From: Lunularia cruciata | Taxonomy: Eukaryota; Streptophyta; Marchantiopsida; Lunulariales; Lunulariaceae | Direction of reading: 5' to 3' | DNA length: 64,000 nucleotides | Assembly: GCA_948567375.1 (NCBI GenBank) | Contig: OX419757.1 | Coordinates: forward strand, 48,667,665 to 48,731,664 | Shown here: piece by piece, positions 22,000 through 33,551 of the stretch | Numbering within the stretch: the stretch's first letter is position 1 | Layout: each line of letters begins with the position of its first letter | Program-made: the position numbers and the translations under genes | The notes under the pieces: generated by a model | Told to the model about the DNA's origin: nothing | The model's database searches: none | What the model saw: the letters and a program-made list of their open reading frames with translations, nothing else

Positions 22000-22758
22000 T
22001 GTAATACCAAGAGCTAGCCATATGAGCTAGATGTGAAATTTGGTTTGGTAACATCTGGAATGATGTTATACATGATGGTGAAAATAGATTAGATAGAAGT
22101 ATCACCAAAAGTGTACTTCTACTAATAGGGTAGAAAACCGAAATAGATTTGAAAACTTTAGAACCAATAGCTAGACATATGATTTGAAGGTGAGAATTGG
22201 ATTGGTAACATTTGGAAGGATGTTACACAGGATGGACTGAATAGATCAGAAATAAGTATCACCAAAAGGGGACTTCTACTAATAGAGTTGGAACCAAAAT
22301 ATGATTGAAATCTGTGAAGGCAATTTTGGAGGCCTAAACAGATGAATTAGGCCTCGCAGATTTCCTTCTCCCTCCCCACCACCCAATGGAAGATGGGCTG
22401 GCCTTCCCTCCCCCTGCTTTGTCTTGTCAAGAGCTTTCCAACGGTACCTTACCCACATGATTCTGAGATTCCTACATGAAGATTCCCTAAAAGATTCTCT
22501 CCAGTCAAAGCTTGTTTGACCAACCAGATAGGACCAGGACCAACATGTCACCCATCCAAGTAAGTAATCCAAGGGTGGAGCTTGCTGACATGTCACCTAT
22601 CTATGTACCTAATCCTATGGTAGAGCTTCATTGGAGGAGATCTACTTTGCCTATATAATAAAGAGAAGGTGCTCCTTTGGGGCATCGGAGTTTGAGTGTG
22701 AAAGGGTGTGTTCTCAGGGTGTGTTTCTCTTTAGGTCTCCTATCCTCGGAGTATTACA
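22000..22758 (+). repeat. A0 3' LTR (759 bp)
   Basis: TGTAATACC to GTATTACA, preceded by the polypurine tract AAAAGGAGGGAGG (21985-21997). A C/T-rich tract is near 22360-22385. It ends at the CCAGC target duplication, after which element E resumes. Confidence 0.92.
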
Positions 22759-24090
22759 CCAGCCTTGGTGTTTCCAAGAGTAGCAAGATCAAAGAGAAGT
22801 ATGCATGTCGTAGTTGTAGGACCGAGCAAAGCCAAAGAAGAAGAAGAAATATTGTACAACATAACATTGAAGGTATGAAGATCAAGACTTTAGGGTAAGG
22901 AACTAGCCAAAGAAGCACCAACCAACCAACCAAAGAAAGAGAAGATGATGCAAGAGAGTTCAATGGCATTGAATACATATCAAAGATTGTCTATCCCTTG
23001 TTGTTGCAACTCCAAAAGAAGAAAGAATAGTTGGAGAGAGAGCATTAGGAAGTGAAGGACAAGCTCAATGTAATGAAGTTCTTGAGTATAGAAGCCTTGA
23101 GTTGAGGAGTAACTTAACCCTTGGAGAGGAAGAAGCCAAAGAGCTTTGGGTTGATGTTGTTCTTTGGAAGAAGAGTTTTGAGAACATGTAGTAGAGTTTT
23201 GGGAAATGCAACAAGGAACTTGAATGACAAGCTAAAGAATTGAGGGAGTAGAAGGTAGTGTTTGAGAAATTGTAAGGAGAACTTATTGATGCATGCTTGG
23301 AGGTGCTACATTTGAAGGCAATGGCAATGGTGATGGAACAAGAACTTGAGAGACTAAGGAAGAGCACAGTGGAGAAAGATCAAGCATGGCAGTGTGAGTT
23401 GACAATCAAAAATCAGGAAGAGGAAAGATTATGGGGCCTGGTAAGAAGTGCAAAAGGCTAAATTGCTCGGTATGTAGAGGAGAAGAAGACTTTGGTGGTT
23501 GAGTACAACGGCAAATTGAATATGTATCATGAACAGTTGAAGATGGAGAGAACTTGAGGGTATGCCTTGGAGTTGGTAAGAGAGATTGTTGGGAGGATGA
23601 AGGTGATGTTGAGTACAAAAGCAATAGTTAAGTTGGAGGAATCAAGACTGCATGAGTTGAAGTTACTTATGCATGAGATGGGGAAACAAAAGGCAAAGGA
23701 TGTGGATCTGAATAAGTTGTTAATTTGCTTAAGAGAGCAAGTAGATAGGAAGATGTTAGAAGTAGGAGAAAATGTGAGTCTCAACTTAGATTTAGTGACA
23801 TCCAAATTAGATAAAATCCAAACTAGTGTGAACTTAAGCACAAAGTAGCAGATTTAGGATTGAAGGTGTCTTTGGGTGAGTTACTTGAGACATTAGAAGA
23901 GGTTAGAGAGAAGGAGAAGTCAAATAATTTAGTGGTGACTTCAATTTCAATTCAGACTCAAGATAGAGTAGAGATAGAAGAGATTGAAGTTGAACCTGAA
24001 GTAGAAGAAGTGATTGAAATTGCATTGGATTTAAAAGCCAAAGTGGAGATAGACATTGGATCGGATTGGCAACCAATTTGATATTTGAAG
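22759..24090 (+). other. E part: coiled-coil coding remnants
   Basis: The DNA is purine-rich on this strand and encodes long charged, heptad-like runs. The clearest is 23567-23848 (93 codons, starting MELVREIVGRMKVML) with leucines and charged residues spaced as in a coiled coil. A second run at 23860-24081 turns very acidic (IEEIEVEPEVEEVIEIALD). I recognise no family. The frames are interrupted. It may derive from a host coiled-coil gene or a structural protein of E. Confidence 0.4.
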
Positions 24091-24873
24091 AGGTAGATAT
24101 GAAGAGATGGATTTTCATTTTGGATCTACAGGTTGGTAAAGTTGTGGTTAGAACTATATATTGTTAGATACTTATCAAGTGCTCTACTTATTTAAAGGAA
24201 GCATTTGCAGTTTGTTATTTAAATCAATTCAATAATGGTATTCTAAAGTTGAGTAAAGCAAATTGTTGTAATTCAATGCTCATCAGGTCAACTTAATTAT
24301 GAGTATCAATCCTATCTTTGTATTTGGAGAAATTTGAATCTATCAAATTTAGTGGGTGTTGGATGTTGGATTCCACAATGTTGATGTTCATTTTGTGTGT
24401 TTGATCTTGAGTGGATGGCAATCAAAGCAATGCATTGATGAATCCATGAGGAATTGTAGTGTTGGTAGTATTTAATATTTGTGATTATAGTGTTGCATTG
24501 ATACAAAGCAATTTTGATTGAGAAAGTTGTGCGTTTAGTGCAGGAGTGGAAGACAATTTTGAGGTGAAGTTGTTTCATGATGAAGTAGCATTCTTTGGGA
24601 GAACTGAATCATCACAATCAAGATTCATTTGGAAAGATTTGAAGTATTGTGATTTATGAGTGACATTTTATTATGACAAGACTACAAATTCAATGCTTGT
24701 TACTCTCATCTAAGTGTGGTTTTTACTCCAGGGATTAAAGATGCAATCAAGAGGAACTAATTTGTGATGTTTTACTTCATATTTGACCATTTCTAACTTG
24801 TATCTCTATAGGAATGATTATTACCTACTATTATCTACTTATTATTGCAAAATTGATGCTTGCTGGGTTGTCA
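24091..24873. other. E part: AT-rich right tail
   Basis: About 780 bp of AT-rich DNA without convincing coding potential ends TTGTCA at the E/B1 boundary. GTGTGGTTTTTACTCC near 24715 resembles a stretch common in some plant LTRs, but no matching repeat is seen at the left end of E. Confidence 0.35.
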
Positions 24874-26090
24874 CAGAATGTAGAACCCTTTCTGCCATTT
24901 TCCATCATCAATCTATTTCCAATTATTAGTTTGATATGAATACTTAATTCCTTTGCTAATGCATGGACATGCAATTCTCTAAAATTCTAGAATCAACCAA
25001 AATCCTACAAAATACCTTGCAAGTAAAGTAAACTTGCAGAAGTTGAGCCTTCAATCTCATTGGAACTAATCAAGTTCCCAATAGGCGGCTTGAGTTCTCT
25101 TATTGTGATTCTTTGTTTCCTTGATCATCTCACTCCATGAACTCCATTTGGGTGATTTGTCAAGATTGTCCATTCTTGAGTGGACATTCAGCAATGTGAT
25201 GCTCAAAGTGGCAATAATAAAAGCAATCACCACTTTGTTACAGTCTTTTCTTATTTGTAGGGCCAAGTGGCTTTTATTGGATGGCATCAATCTCTATTGG
25301 TGCAAGCTCCTCTATCCGTGTGTAGTGTGTGAGTAGGTTTTGTGATGGTTGAGGTCAAGACCAAGTTGTTGCAACTAAGGAATCAAAATGCTCAGCCAAT
25401 TGTATGGCTTCCTCTAAGTGTTTGGGCTCCCATATGGTCACTTCCAATTGGGTATGTGACTTCAAACCCCTCACAAATCAATCCAAAGCTTCACCTTTTA
25501 TTATATCTAGAATTTGCATTATGGTGTTTTTGGATTGAATGATATAGCTTCTTACATAACCAATCTAATTCAATTTTAATTACCTATCTCATGTGGCTTG
25601 TGTAGTATTTATTGCTCATAATCACCTAATTATTATGCTCTTGAATTCTTCCCATGTCAAGATTAGCATGAAAAATTATTATTTAGCTCACTCTACTCAT
25701 AATTGCAACCCTAGTTTTGCCACTTCATCCAATTGGCTTGAAGCCAAGAGAATTTGTCTTTATTCATCTTGAAGATTAGTAGCTTAAAAATAATATTCAC
25801 AATCAAACACAAAATTCTCCACTATGCCTGAGAGGTTTTTGCCTTCATATACCTTAGGCTTTAGAAATTAGATTCACTCTTCTTCTTCTTCTTGAAATGG
25901 TGCTCTCTCAACATGCTCTTGTCATTGATGATCTTGTTTTTTCAACAATCAAGTAAGATACTCACTTTATTATTGCATAGTAATGATAACTTTAAGCATT
26001 TTCACCATGATAACTACTCTATCAAATTACCTTAAATTTATTTAAGTTAACATGTAGATGCAACACATCCACCATTCTCCATAAGTTACA
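24874..26090 (-). mobile_element. B1 part: protease start, zinc knuckle and gag
   Basis: Read on the minus strand this matches B2 15800-16900: gag core (about 25380-25900), zinc-knuckle region (about 25070-25290) and the start of the protease (up to 24880). It is heavily decayed. Confidence 0.8.
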
Positions 26091-26263
26091 ATCGAGAGTA
26101 CCAAGGGTTCATTGGAAAAAATGATAATAATCAAAAAATTCTGCCCAAAGCGTGAGATGATGAACTATATGAAATGATGCTTGGGTAGTATACGGACACA
26201 AAAATCTCAATGGTTTGATGGAAATGGATTTGGTGGTCCATAAATTACATCCATCCCATTCTT

Positions 26264-26276
26264 GCTCTAATACCAA
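26264..26276 (-). promoter_or_regulatory. B1 primer-binding site, initiator-Met type
   Basis: The minus strand reads TTGGTATTAGAGC next to the LTR, one base away from the B2 site. Confidence 0.85.
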
Positions 26277-26767
26277 TGTAAAAGACCAAGGAGAGAAATA
26301 GGAGAATGGAATATCAAAGTGAAAAAACATTGACACTCTTGAATGAAGAAAACTCTAAATGTCTAGCATGAGATTGAGCTTTGGTATTTAAGGGAGTATA
26401 CAAGGCTCTTGAGAATCTTCTCAAGAAGCTTCCTAAAGTTGCTTTCTTAAAGTGCAAGCTAAGCTAACTAGGAAGATTCTTGAGAAGCTTCCTTCTAAAA
26501 GCCACCCACTTGGCATGCAAGCTAAGCTAGTTGGGAAGCTTTCTTCTAAAAGCCACCTACTTGGTGTGCAAGCTAAACTAGCCAAAAGCTTCCCAAGAAG
26601 CTTCCTCCTAGAAGTTATCACTTGGCATGCATATTACCCAATATTTGGAAGATATACCAAGTAGCTTCTTGGATATTTCTAGAATATTCTTATAATTCTT
26701 AACTAATTTTCCTATTTTCTACTTTCTTAGTCTTGAATATCTCATTGGTAAACTCCATATTATTATA
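26277..26767 (-). repeat. B1 5' LTR (491 bp)
   Basis: On the plus strand it reads TGTAAAAGACC to CATATTATTATA, the reverse of a B LTR. The heat-shock triple is kept at TTC 26677-79, GAA 26682-84 and TTC 26687-89. Several AAGCTTC repeats are also present. Confidence 0.9.
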
Positions 26768-27882
26768 GGTACCATTATCAATCAAAAAAGTGCACTCCTT
26801 TTTTAGAACCTCTATCCATTTACATTTCTTGAATTCATGCTCTACATAGACTCCTCAAAGATGATTGGTTCAATAATTGGCTCTTCTCTCATCAACAATG
26901 ATAGCAAAGCAATTGTACTCAAAACCAAATCAAGAAGGTGTCAATAAGGTACCTCTTTATTTGATAAGAACTCATCCTTTATTGAAATTGCTCCATAATT
27001 TGTAGTTTCTCCTTCCCATTATTTGCTTCATCCATAGAGTCTTACTATTATCTCTAGAAGGTGATTCACTTTTGAGTACGGAGTAGATTAGGTCATAAAG
27101 ACCACATTGAGTAGAACTAAATCCTTGACCTGGTTGAAATGGTGCTTGATATACTTAGAAGAATAACAATAGTAGTTATTAAAGTCACAAAGATTGTAGA
27201 AGTTTTATCCTTGACTTGGATAAAATTTAATAGAATCCTTCTTAACTCAAGAATTCCCACCACAATTTCATCAAATTGAAAAAAATATTATGAATTTTCT
27301 CTTGCCATTTTGATTGTATGGATTATAAGTATTGAAAATTTTATCATACTTATACTCCAAGAAATTACTCTTTGGTCTTTTGAGTTTAACTTCTAACTTT
27401 TGTCTGCAAGGATGTGAGCATATGCTACATATCCAAAGACCTTGAGGCTAAGAGCTTTTTTTTCTCTCTTTTGAAGTGGATTTAATGGGTATAATATAAC
27501 TCCTACTTCTTACAAGAAGTACCATAGAAAAAACATCAACCCAAAAGTCATAATCAAGACTAGAATCAAGTAGAACTGATCTTGCTTTCTATAGTACTAT
27601 ATAACTAAGGCTCTTTGCAACTCCATTCAACATTAGGGAATTTGAAGCAATAAGCTAATGATGGATCTAGTATCTTTTTATGTGAGAAGTGAATTTACTA
27701 TCCATTCTTCCTTTATCAATATGGAAGATATTAATTGAAAGGATACTTTCCTTTTCAACCATAGCTTGGAAAATATTAAAATATGCAAATGTATTACTTT
27801 TATCCTCTAAGAAGTAATACTAACTGCTACAATCAAAAGTATAGGTGAAGGTAAGTAGCCACCTTGCTCCTAAAAAGGAAGA
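26768..27882 (-). mobile_element. F part: Ty1/copia relic, integrase end and start of RT
   Basis: The minus strand keeps traces of copia integrase and the following linker. These include a segment like FGYVAYAHI near 27400-27430 and downstream residues like the family's CIFLGY...YKLYNP region. It is bounded by the B1 LTR on the left and B3 on the right, and F continues at 33552. It is very old, with many breaks. Confidence 0.6.
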
Positions 27883-28357
27883 TGTAAAAGACAGAGACCA
27901 AGGAGAGAAATAAGAGAATTGAATATCACATTGGGACACTTGAGTGTGGAAAACTCTAAATGCCTAGTATGAGCTTTAGCTTTGGTATTTATAGGGAGCA
28001 TACAAGGCTCTTGAGAAGCTTATCAAGAAGCTTCCTTGCGCTATTTTCTTGGAGCGCAAGCCAGTTTAATCGGGAAGCTTCTCAAGAAGCTTCCTTCTAG
28101 AAGTCGCCTACTTGGCATGCAAGCTAAGCTAGTTGGAAGCTTCTAGAATCTATCTACTTGGGGTCCAAGCTAAGCTAGCCAAGAAGCTAGCCAAGAAGCT
28201 TCCTCCTAGAAGTTTCCACTTAGCATGCACATTACCCAATACTTGGAAGTGTACCAAGTAGCTTTCTAGATAATTCTAGAATATTCTAGGCTAATTTGGC
28301 CCATTTGCTACTTTGTTAGCCTTGACTAATTTCATTGCTAAACTTCATATTGTTACA
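27883..28357 (-). repeat. B3 3' LTR (475 bp)
   Basis: Plus strand TGTAAAAGAC to ATTGTTACA. The heat-shock triple is at TTC 28274-76, GAA 28279-81 and TTC 28284-86, with many AAGCTTC blocks at 28015-28210. Confidence 0.9.
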
Positions 28358-28379
28358 TATTCCCCACCGCTAGTTGGTG

Positions 28380-28580
28380 ATGTCCTCATTGCCATTGAAG
28401 CTTCAAACTCCTAGATGGCTGTTTGTATATTCTGAAGATGAGAAAGAGGCTCCCAAGTGGTATCATGAAGGAGATACCATTTCCAAAGGACTTTGTACTC
28501 TATATGTTGTCGACGGCCTCATTGAATGTGGCAACATGCAAGGATCTAATCAACTTCATACTCTTCATGACCATTGATAG
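28380..28580 (-). mobile_element. B3 part: chromodomain
   Basis: The reverse strand of this stretch aligns with B2 20101-20300, covering the YKVLWKGYP...TWEP block. It lies just inside the left LTR, as expected for the integrase C-terminus. Confidence 0.75.
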
Positions 28581-28799
28581 GGATGGGAAGAGGAGGAGGT
28601 TGGAGACAAGAGGAAAAAGAAGACAGATTAGGAACAAAGAGTTTCAATTTGGAAATATGAAAGATAGGGTGGATGCGTATATGACAAGGCAAGGCAAGTT
28701 GATAAGTAACAAGAGAAATGATTTGGGTGACATCAAAAGGTCTTACTCAATTAGGAGCAAGTTTATGGACTTGGGTATCAAGTAGGAGGGTTAGGTTAT

Positions 28800-29870
28800 T
28801 GGACGAGAGCATGACCTTATCACCAACTTGAAAGGTGAGATCATGATGATGGTGGTCTCCATATTATTTTTGATGATTTTGAGTGATAAGGAGATGAGAT
28901 TTGGCTTGTTGGAGGGATTGGGATATGGTGGTCAAGAAGGTATGAGTATGAGGGACATGAGATAGAGGAGGAGCAAGAAGAGATTCTAGAACAAGTGGAT
29001 CTTGGCTAAAATTGAGGAAGAAAGGAGAAGATCCGGTGCTTACCTATTTGGAGTTACGGTAAAACATTCATCCCAATTGGTATGGTGAACCTTGACAAAG
29101 GCACAAAGCATATCCTCCAAGGTGTGATTTGCACATTCAATTTTTCCATCAGTTTGAGGATGATAGGCAATGGACAAAGCAAGTTTGGTGCCGAGTAACT
29201 AGAAGAGTGCTTGCCAAAATTTTCCAATGAATCAAGGATCATGATTGGAGGTAGAGTACACAAGGCATCATATGATGCTTGAAGACAGTGTCAAAGCAAA
29301 TCTGCACAAATGTTAGAGCATCCATGGTATCAAAGGTTGGTGCCAAATGGATTTTCTTACTAATCTTATCTACAAACACCACTATTGTTATGTGACCTTG
29401 CTTTGTCTTGGGCAAGGATGTAATGAGATCCAAGCTCATGTATTCCCATCAAAAAAAGAGAATAGGGAGTGGTTGAAGGAGTCCACTTGGTTTTTGGTTG
29501 CTTGCCTTGTTACAATCGCAACTCTCACACAATTGGAAAAACTCTCAAATATCTTGTGCCATGTTGGGCCACCACCATTAGCATTGGATGGTACCCAAGT
29601 TCTTGTCTACATCCATGTGACCAATGATTGGTAAGTCATGGACTTCTTGGAGGCGCACAAGTCAAAGATCACTCTTGGCTGGAACATATATCCATTCCTC
29701 ATAGAATAGAAGGACTTCCTTGAAACAGAAGGTGTTGTAATCCTTGTTGCATGTTGCAAGTTGACCTTGTACCATCTGAAAGATGAGATCTTGTTGTGCA
29801 ATTATCCTACACTCAATTTGGACCTTGGCATCGATTGACATCATTGTAATTGCTACCTTGATGAGAAGAA
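28800..29870 (-). mobile_element. B3 part: integrase
   Basis: Blocks such as MSLDLITSLPKTKQGH (near 29390-29439), VVFVDKISKKIHLAP and a zinc-binding region toward 29850 match B2 integrase. It is decayed. Confidence 0.8.
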
Positions 29871-29879
29871 GAAACTCAA

Positions 29880-31240
29880 ATCAAATCAAATCAGATCAAG
29901 TTGTCATGATAGGGCATCAAGGATTACATGGAACCGATTGAGTTTATACTCAAGTTTGATGTCAAACAATTGGAGTTGCTCCTCTCATCGATGATGTCAA
30001 CTCTTCATGTGTTCTAAATGTAATGTCTGTAACAAGGGTTTGTTATTGATCCACATGATCACTTCTTTTCCCAAGAGATAATGCCTCCATACCTTGGTGG
30101 CATAGACCATTGCTAGTTGTTCTTGATCTTGTGCAAAGTAATTCCTTTATGTAGTGTTTAATTGGCAAAACATAAAGGCAATGGGATGTAACCTATCTAG
30201 GAATTCTTGTTGCAACAAAACTCCAATGGCAAAGTTATAAGCATTGAAGTCAATTGCACAAGGTAGTTGAGGATCATATGGTTGAAGAATAGGTCTTGAA
30301 GACACCATATGTTTTAGCTTTTGGAATGCTTCTTCATGCTTGGTGGTCCATTAAAAGCTTGAGTTTTTCCCCAAGAGGTTGGTCAATGGTGTGGCCACGG
30401 GCACATAATAGTGGATGAACCATTAGTAAACACTTACCAATCCATTGAATGCTTGCACCTTTGTGGCATCCTTTGGAGTAGGAAAATTAGTAACGGCTTT
30501 GATTTTCTCCCTTTTGATGAGATCTTGTGACCCAAGAAGGTAACTTCCTTCCACCAAAAGGCACACTTTGATTTCTTGCAATACAACTTCCATTAACATA
30601 GTCACCTTAGGACTTCTTGCACATAATTTGCATGCTCTACCTCTATCTCATTATAGATTAAAATGTCATCCAAGAACACCACCACATTATCCATACCAAA
30701 CCAATAATCCATCCAACACCTAGTGCATCTTATCCATGAAGACTACTAGAGCATTAGCCCAAAAAGTAAAAGTGACCATTCAAAATACCCATACCTTATG
30801 CAAAAGGTAATCTTTTGCACATCCTCCTTGTCAATGGAGATTTACTAATAGTCATTGTGAAGATCCAACTTGGAGAAGTATCTTGCTCCACTCAATTGAT
30901 CAAGCAAGTTATCAATTTGAGGCAAGGGTATGCATTCTTCACTATTTGTTTATTGAGCCCATGATAATCAATACAGAAACAAAGTACTCCACACTTCTTT
31001 GGAATGAATAGTATTGGTGCTTCCCCAAAAGATGTATTATGTTGTATGAAATCTTTCACCAAAAATTTTGTAAGTGTTATTTGCAACTCCTCCAACTCCT
31101 TTGGTGAGAGCCAATAGATTGGTCTACTCACTAGAGTACTCCTTGGGCAATAATTTAATCTTGAAGGGCATACCACAATCAAAGGGTAATCCCTTTGGCA
31201 TATCATCCAGAAACACATTCGCAAACTCCTAAACTATTTG
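29880..31240 (-). mobile_element. B3 part: reverse transcriptase and RNase H
   Basis: Antisense matches to B2 17400-18770 run throughout, including [20 protein letters not shown] and CIDYHGLNKQIVKNAYP near 30900-31150. B1's left fragment (1-1216) is the same region of a different copy. Confidence 0.85.
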
Positions 31241-31319
31241 ATTAGCCATTGCTTGATGATGCTCTTGACACTCCTTAGATTCTCCTTGTGCAATCTGCTT
31301 GATACACACCAAAAAAATA

Positions 31320-32770
31320 GACTTATCTTCCTCCAAAGCTTGTTTTATAGCTGCTTCACTAACAAATTTCCCATCTAGAATCTTAGCTTCCTTCAAAGCT
31401 TGCTCTATGGCTACTTTCTTGACAAACTTCCCATCTTGGGACTGACTATTCTTAGGTGTCTTACTCAAAGGTGCCAAACAACCTAATCTAAAATTCTTAC
31501 CTTGGTGTTGTACTTGAATTTGTCATTGAGTCCAATCAAATTGAACCTTATGATGTTCAAGCCAAGGTAAACCCAAAATGATATCTAGTCTAGAGGTGCC
31601 ACTGCAAACCTCATACACTCCAAATACTCCTTCCCAATCCTAAATGTAACAAGATGTGATGTACAGAATACAAAACCCTTTCTACCATTCGCTATCATTA
31701 ATCTACTTCCAATTACTGGCTTGATAGTAATATCCAATTCTTCTACTAATTGCATGGATATGCAATTCTATGAACTTCCAAAATCAACCAAAATACTACA
31801 ACAACAATCAGATTTCATACCTTGCAAGTGAAGTAAAATTTGCATAGGTTGAGCCTTTGATCCTATTAGAACTAATCAAGTTCCCAATAGGCGGCTCAAA
31901 TTCTCCTATTGGGATTCCTTATTTTCTTGATCATTTTGCTCCACAAACTCCATTTAGGTGACTTGTCAAGGTTACCTATTCTTGAGTGGATATTTAGCGA
32001 TGTGATGTCCAATTTGGCAATAATAAAAACAACCACCATTTTGTTGCAATTTTTCTTTATTTGTGATGCCAAGTGGTCTTTGTTGAATGGCATCAATCTC
32101 CATTGGTGTTGGCTCTTCCACCCATATGCAGTATATGGTAGGTTCTATGGAGGTCGAGGTTGAGACCAAGTTGTTGAATCAAAGCGTTTGGCCAACCGCA
32201 TGGATTCTTCCAAGTGTTGTAGCTCTTGCATAGTTACCTCTAATTTAGTTTGTGACTTCAAGCCCCTCATAAATCAATCCAAAGCCTCACCTTCTAGTAT
32301 ATCTAGAATTTTCATGATGGTTTTTTGGAATTACATGATGTAACTTCTTATAGAGCCAATCTGCTTCAACTTTGCCAACCTATCTTGTGCAACTTGTGGC
32401 ATCTATAGCTTGGAATTGATCAATTATTGCACTCTTGAATTCCACACAAGTCAAGATTTGTGCAACAAATTGTTTTTCAGCATGCTCCACTCAAAATTGT
32501 CATCATAGCTTTGCTACTCCATCCAATTGGTTGGAAGTCAAAAGAATTTGTTTCAGTTCATCTTGAATATTGGTAGCTTCAAAATCACATTTGTAGTCAA
32601 ACATAAAATTCTCCATTGTACTCAAAAGATTCTTCACTTCAAATATCTTGGGTTTTTCAAATCGGATTTGCTCTTCTTCTTCTTCTTCTTTAATTGGTGC
32701 TCTTTCTACATGCTCTTGTTGTTGATGGTCTTGTTCATCCAACAATCAAGTAAGGTGCTCAATTTGTTAT
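31320..32770 (-). mobile_element. B3 part: linker repeats, protease and gag
   Basis: Two copies of the DGKFV linker unit lie at about 31320-31450. The protease region follows (31500-31830), then the zinc-knuckle region (about 31970-32030), then gag up to about 32770 with NLLSTMENFMFDY and LDGVAKL. Confidence 0.82.
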
Positions 32771-33078
32771 TACATAGCAATGATAACCTTAGGCATTATC
32801 ACTATGGCTACTACTCTATCACACTACTACCAATTTATCTAATCTATTAACTCAAAGGTGCAATATATCCACTATTCTCTATAAGTTACAATCGGAAGTA
32901 CCAAGGGCTCCTCAAACAAGGTGATTGTACTCAAAAAATTCTACCAAAGCGTGAGGTGATATGAACTGTGTGAAATGATGTTTGGGTAATATCTAGACAC
33001 AAAATTCCCAATGGTTTAGTAGAAATGGATTTGGTGGTCCATAAATTCCATCCATCCCATTCCTACTCTAATATGAAT

Positions 33079-33551
33079 GTAAAAAACCAAGACCAAGGAG
33101 AGAAATAGGAGAATGGAATATCACATTGGGACACTTGAGTGTGTGAAACTTTGAATGCCTAGCATGAGCTTTGGCTTTGGTATTATATGGAGCATACAAG
33201 GCTCTTAAGAAGCTTCTCAAGAAGTTTCCTTGAGCCCCTTTCTTGGAATGCAAGCCAAGTTAATTGAGAAGCTTCCCAAGAAGCTTCCTTCTATAAGCTG
33301 CCTACTTGGCATGCAAGCTAAACTAGTTGGAAACTTCTAGAAGCTACCTACTTGAGGTACAAGCTAAACTAGCCGGGACGCTTCCCAAGAATCTTACTCT
33401 TAGAAGTTACCACTTGGCATGCACGTTACCCAATAGTTGGGAGGGTACCAAGTAGCTTCCTAGATACTTCTAGAATATTCTAAGCTAATTTGGCCCATTT
33501 GCTACTTTGTTAGCCTTAACCAAATTTATCTCTGAACTCCATTTTGTTATA
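33079..33551 (-). repeat. B3 5' LTR (473 bp)
   Basis: Plus strand TGTAAAAAACC to TTTTGTTATA, followed by GAAGA. The heat-shock triple is at TTC 33468-70, GAA 33473-75 and TTC 33478-80. The adjoining primer site (about 33066-33078) is a worn initiator-Met type. Confidence 0.9.

Larger units (their letters stand above)
4092..22758 (+). mobile_element. A0: Ty3/gypsy chromovirus (family A), carrying A1 and B2
   Basis: A0's own DNA is at 4092-4542, 10930-15095 and 20736-22758. Its 5' LTR is split by A1 and its integrase region by B2. Ends are TGTAATACC and GTATTACA. CCAGT (4087-4091) and CCAGC (22759-22763) are a target duplication with one difference. Parts in order: LTR, initiator-Met primer site, two small leader ORFs, gag, zinc knuckle, protease, RT, RNase H, integrase, chromodomain, polypurine tract, LTR. 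LTRs differ by about 7% over 320 bp by eye, so it is older than A1 and B2, as the nesting requires. It has many breaks. Confidence 0.92.
2436..24873 (+). mobile_element. E: unclassified mobile element with coiled-coil coding remnants, split by A0
   Basis: Removing A0 joins 2436-4091 to 22759-24873, about 3.8 kb of DNA that interrupts B1. It starts TGTGG and ends TTGTCA. It is flanked by CACAAT (2430-2435) and CAGAAT (24874-24879), a plausible target duplication with one difference. I recognise no reverse transcriptase, transposase or clear terminal repeats. Visible parts are a basic ORF at 3083-3391, an AT-hook-like motif at 3728-3763, acidic and lysine-rich coding traces to 4091, and coiled-coil coding traces at about 22800-24080. 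It may be a non-autonomous element or one that captured a host gene fragment. It is old, with many breaks. The insertion is well supported; the class is unknown. Confidence 0.5.
1..26767 (-). mobile_element. B1: Ty3/gypsy chromovirus (family B), minus strand, host of a nested stack
   Basis: Element B1 runs off the left edge; its 5' LTR is at 26277-26767. Its own DNA is visible at 1-1216, 1916-2435 and 24874-26767, the rest being later insertions. In element order (right to left): LTR, initiator-Met primer site, leader, gag (about 25380-26090), zinc-knuckle region (about 25070-25290), protease (24880-25050 plus 2300-2435), linker and start of reverse transcriptase (1916-2300), then RT and RNase H (1-1216). 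Each part matches B2 at 15096-20735 when read on the opposite strand. It is old and badly broken, with many breaks. Its right end abuts copia relic F directly, so B1 probably inserted into F. The left end and target duplication lie outside the window. Confidence 0.85.
27883..33551 (-). mobile_element. B3: family B chromovirus inserted in copia relic F
   Basis: It has a perfect GAAGA duplication (27878-27882, 33552-33556). LTRs are 475 bp (27883-28357) and 473 bp (33079-33551) and differ by about 10% by eye, so it is much older than B2. Reading right to left: LTR, primer site, leader, gag (about 31900-32770), protease (31500-31830), two 60-bp linker repeats (31320-31450), RT (30420-31140), RNase H (29880-30420), integrase (28800-29870), chromodomain (28380-28580), polypurine tract (about 28358-28372), LTR. 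It has many breaks. Confidence 0.93.

Noticed and set aside
22759-24081. Intact host coiled-coil gene
   Set aside because: Frames are interrupted, no start or splice structure is convincing, and the region is an arm of an inserted element.
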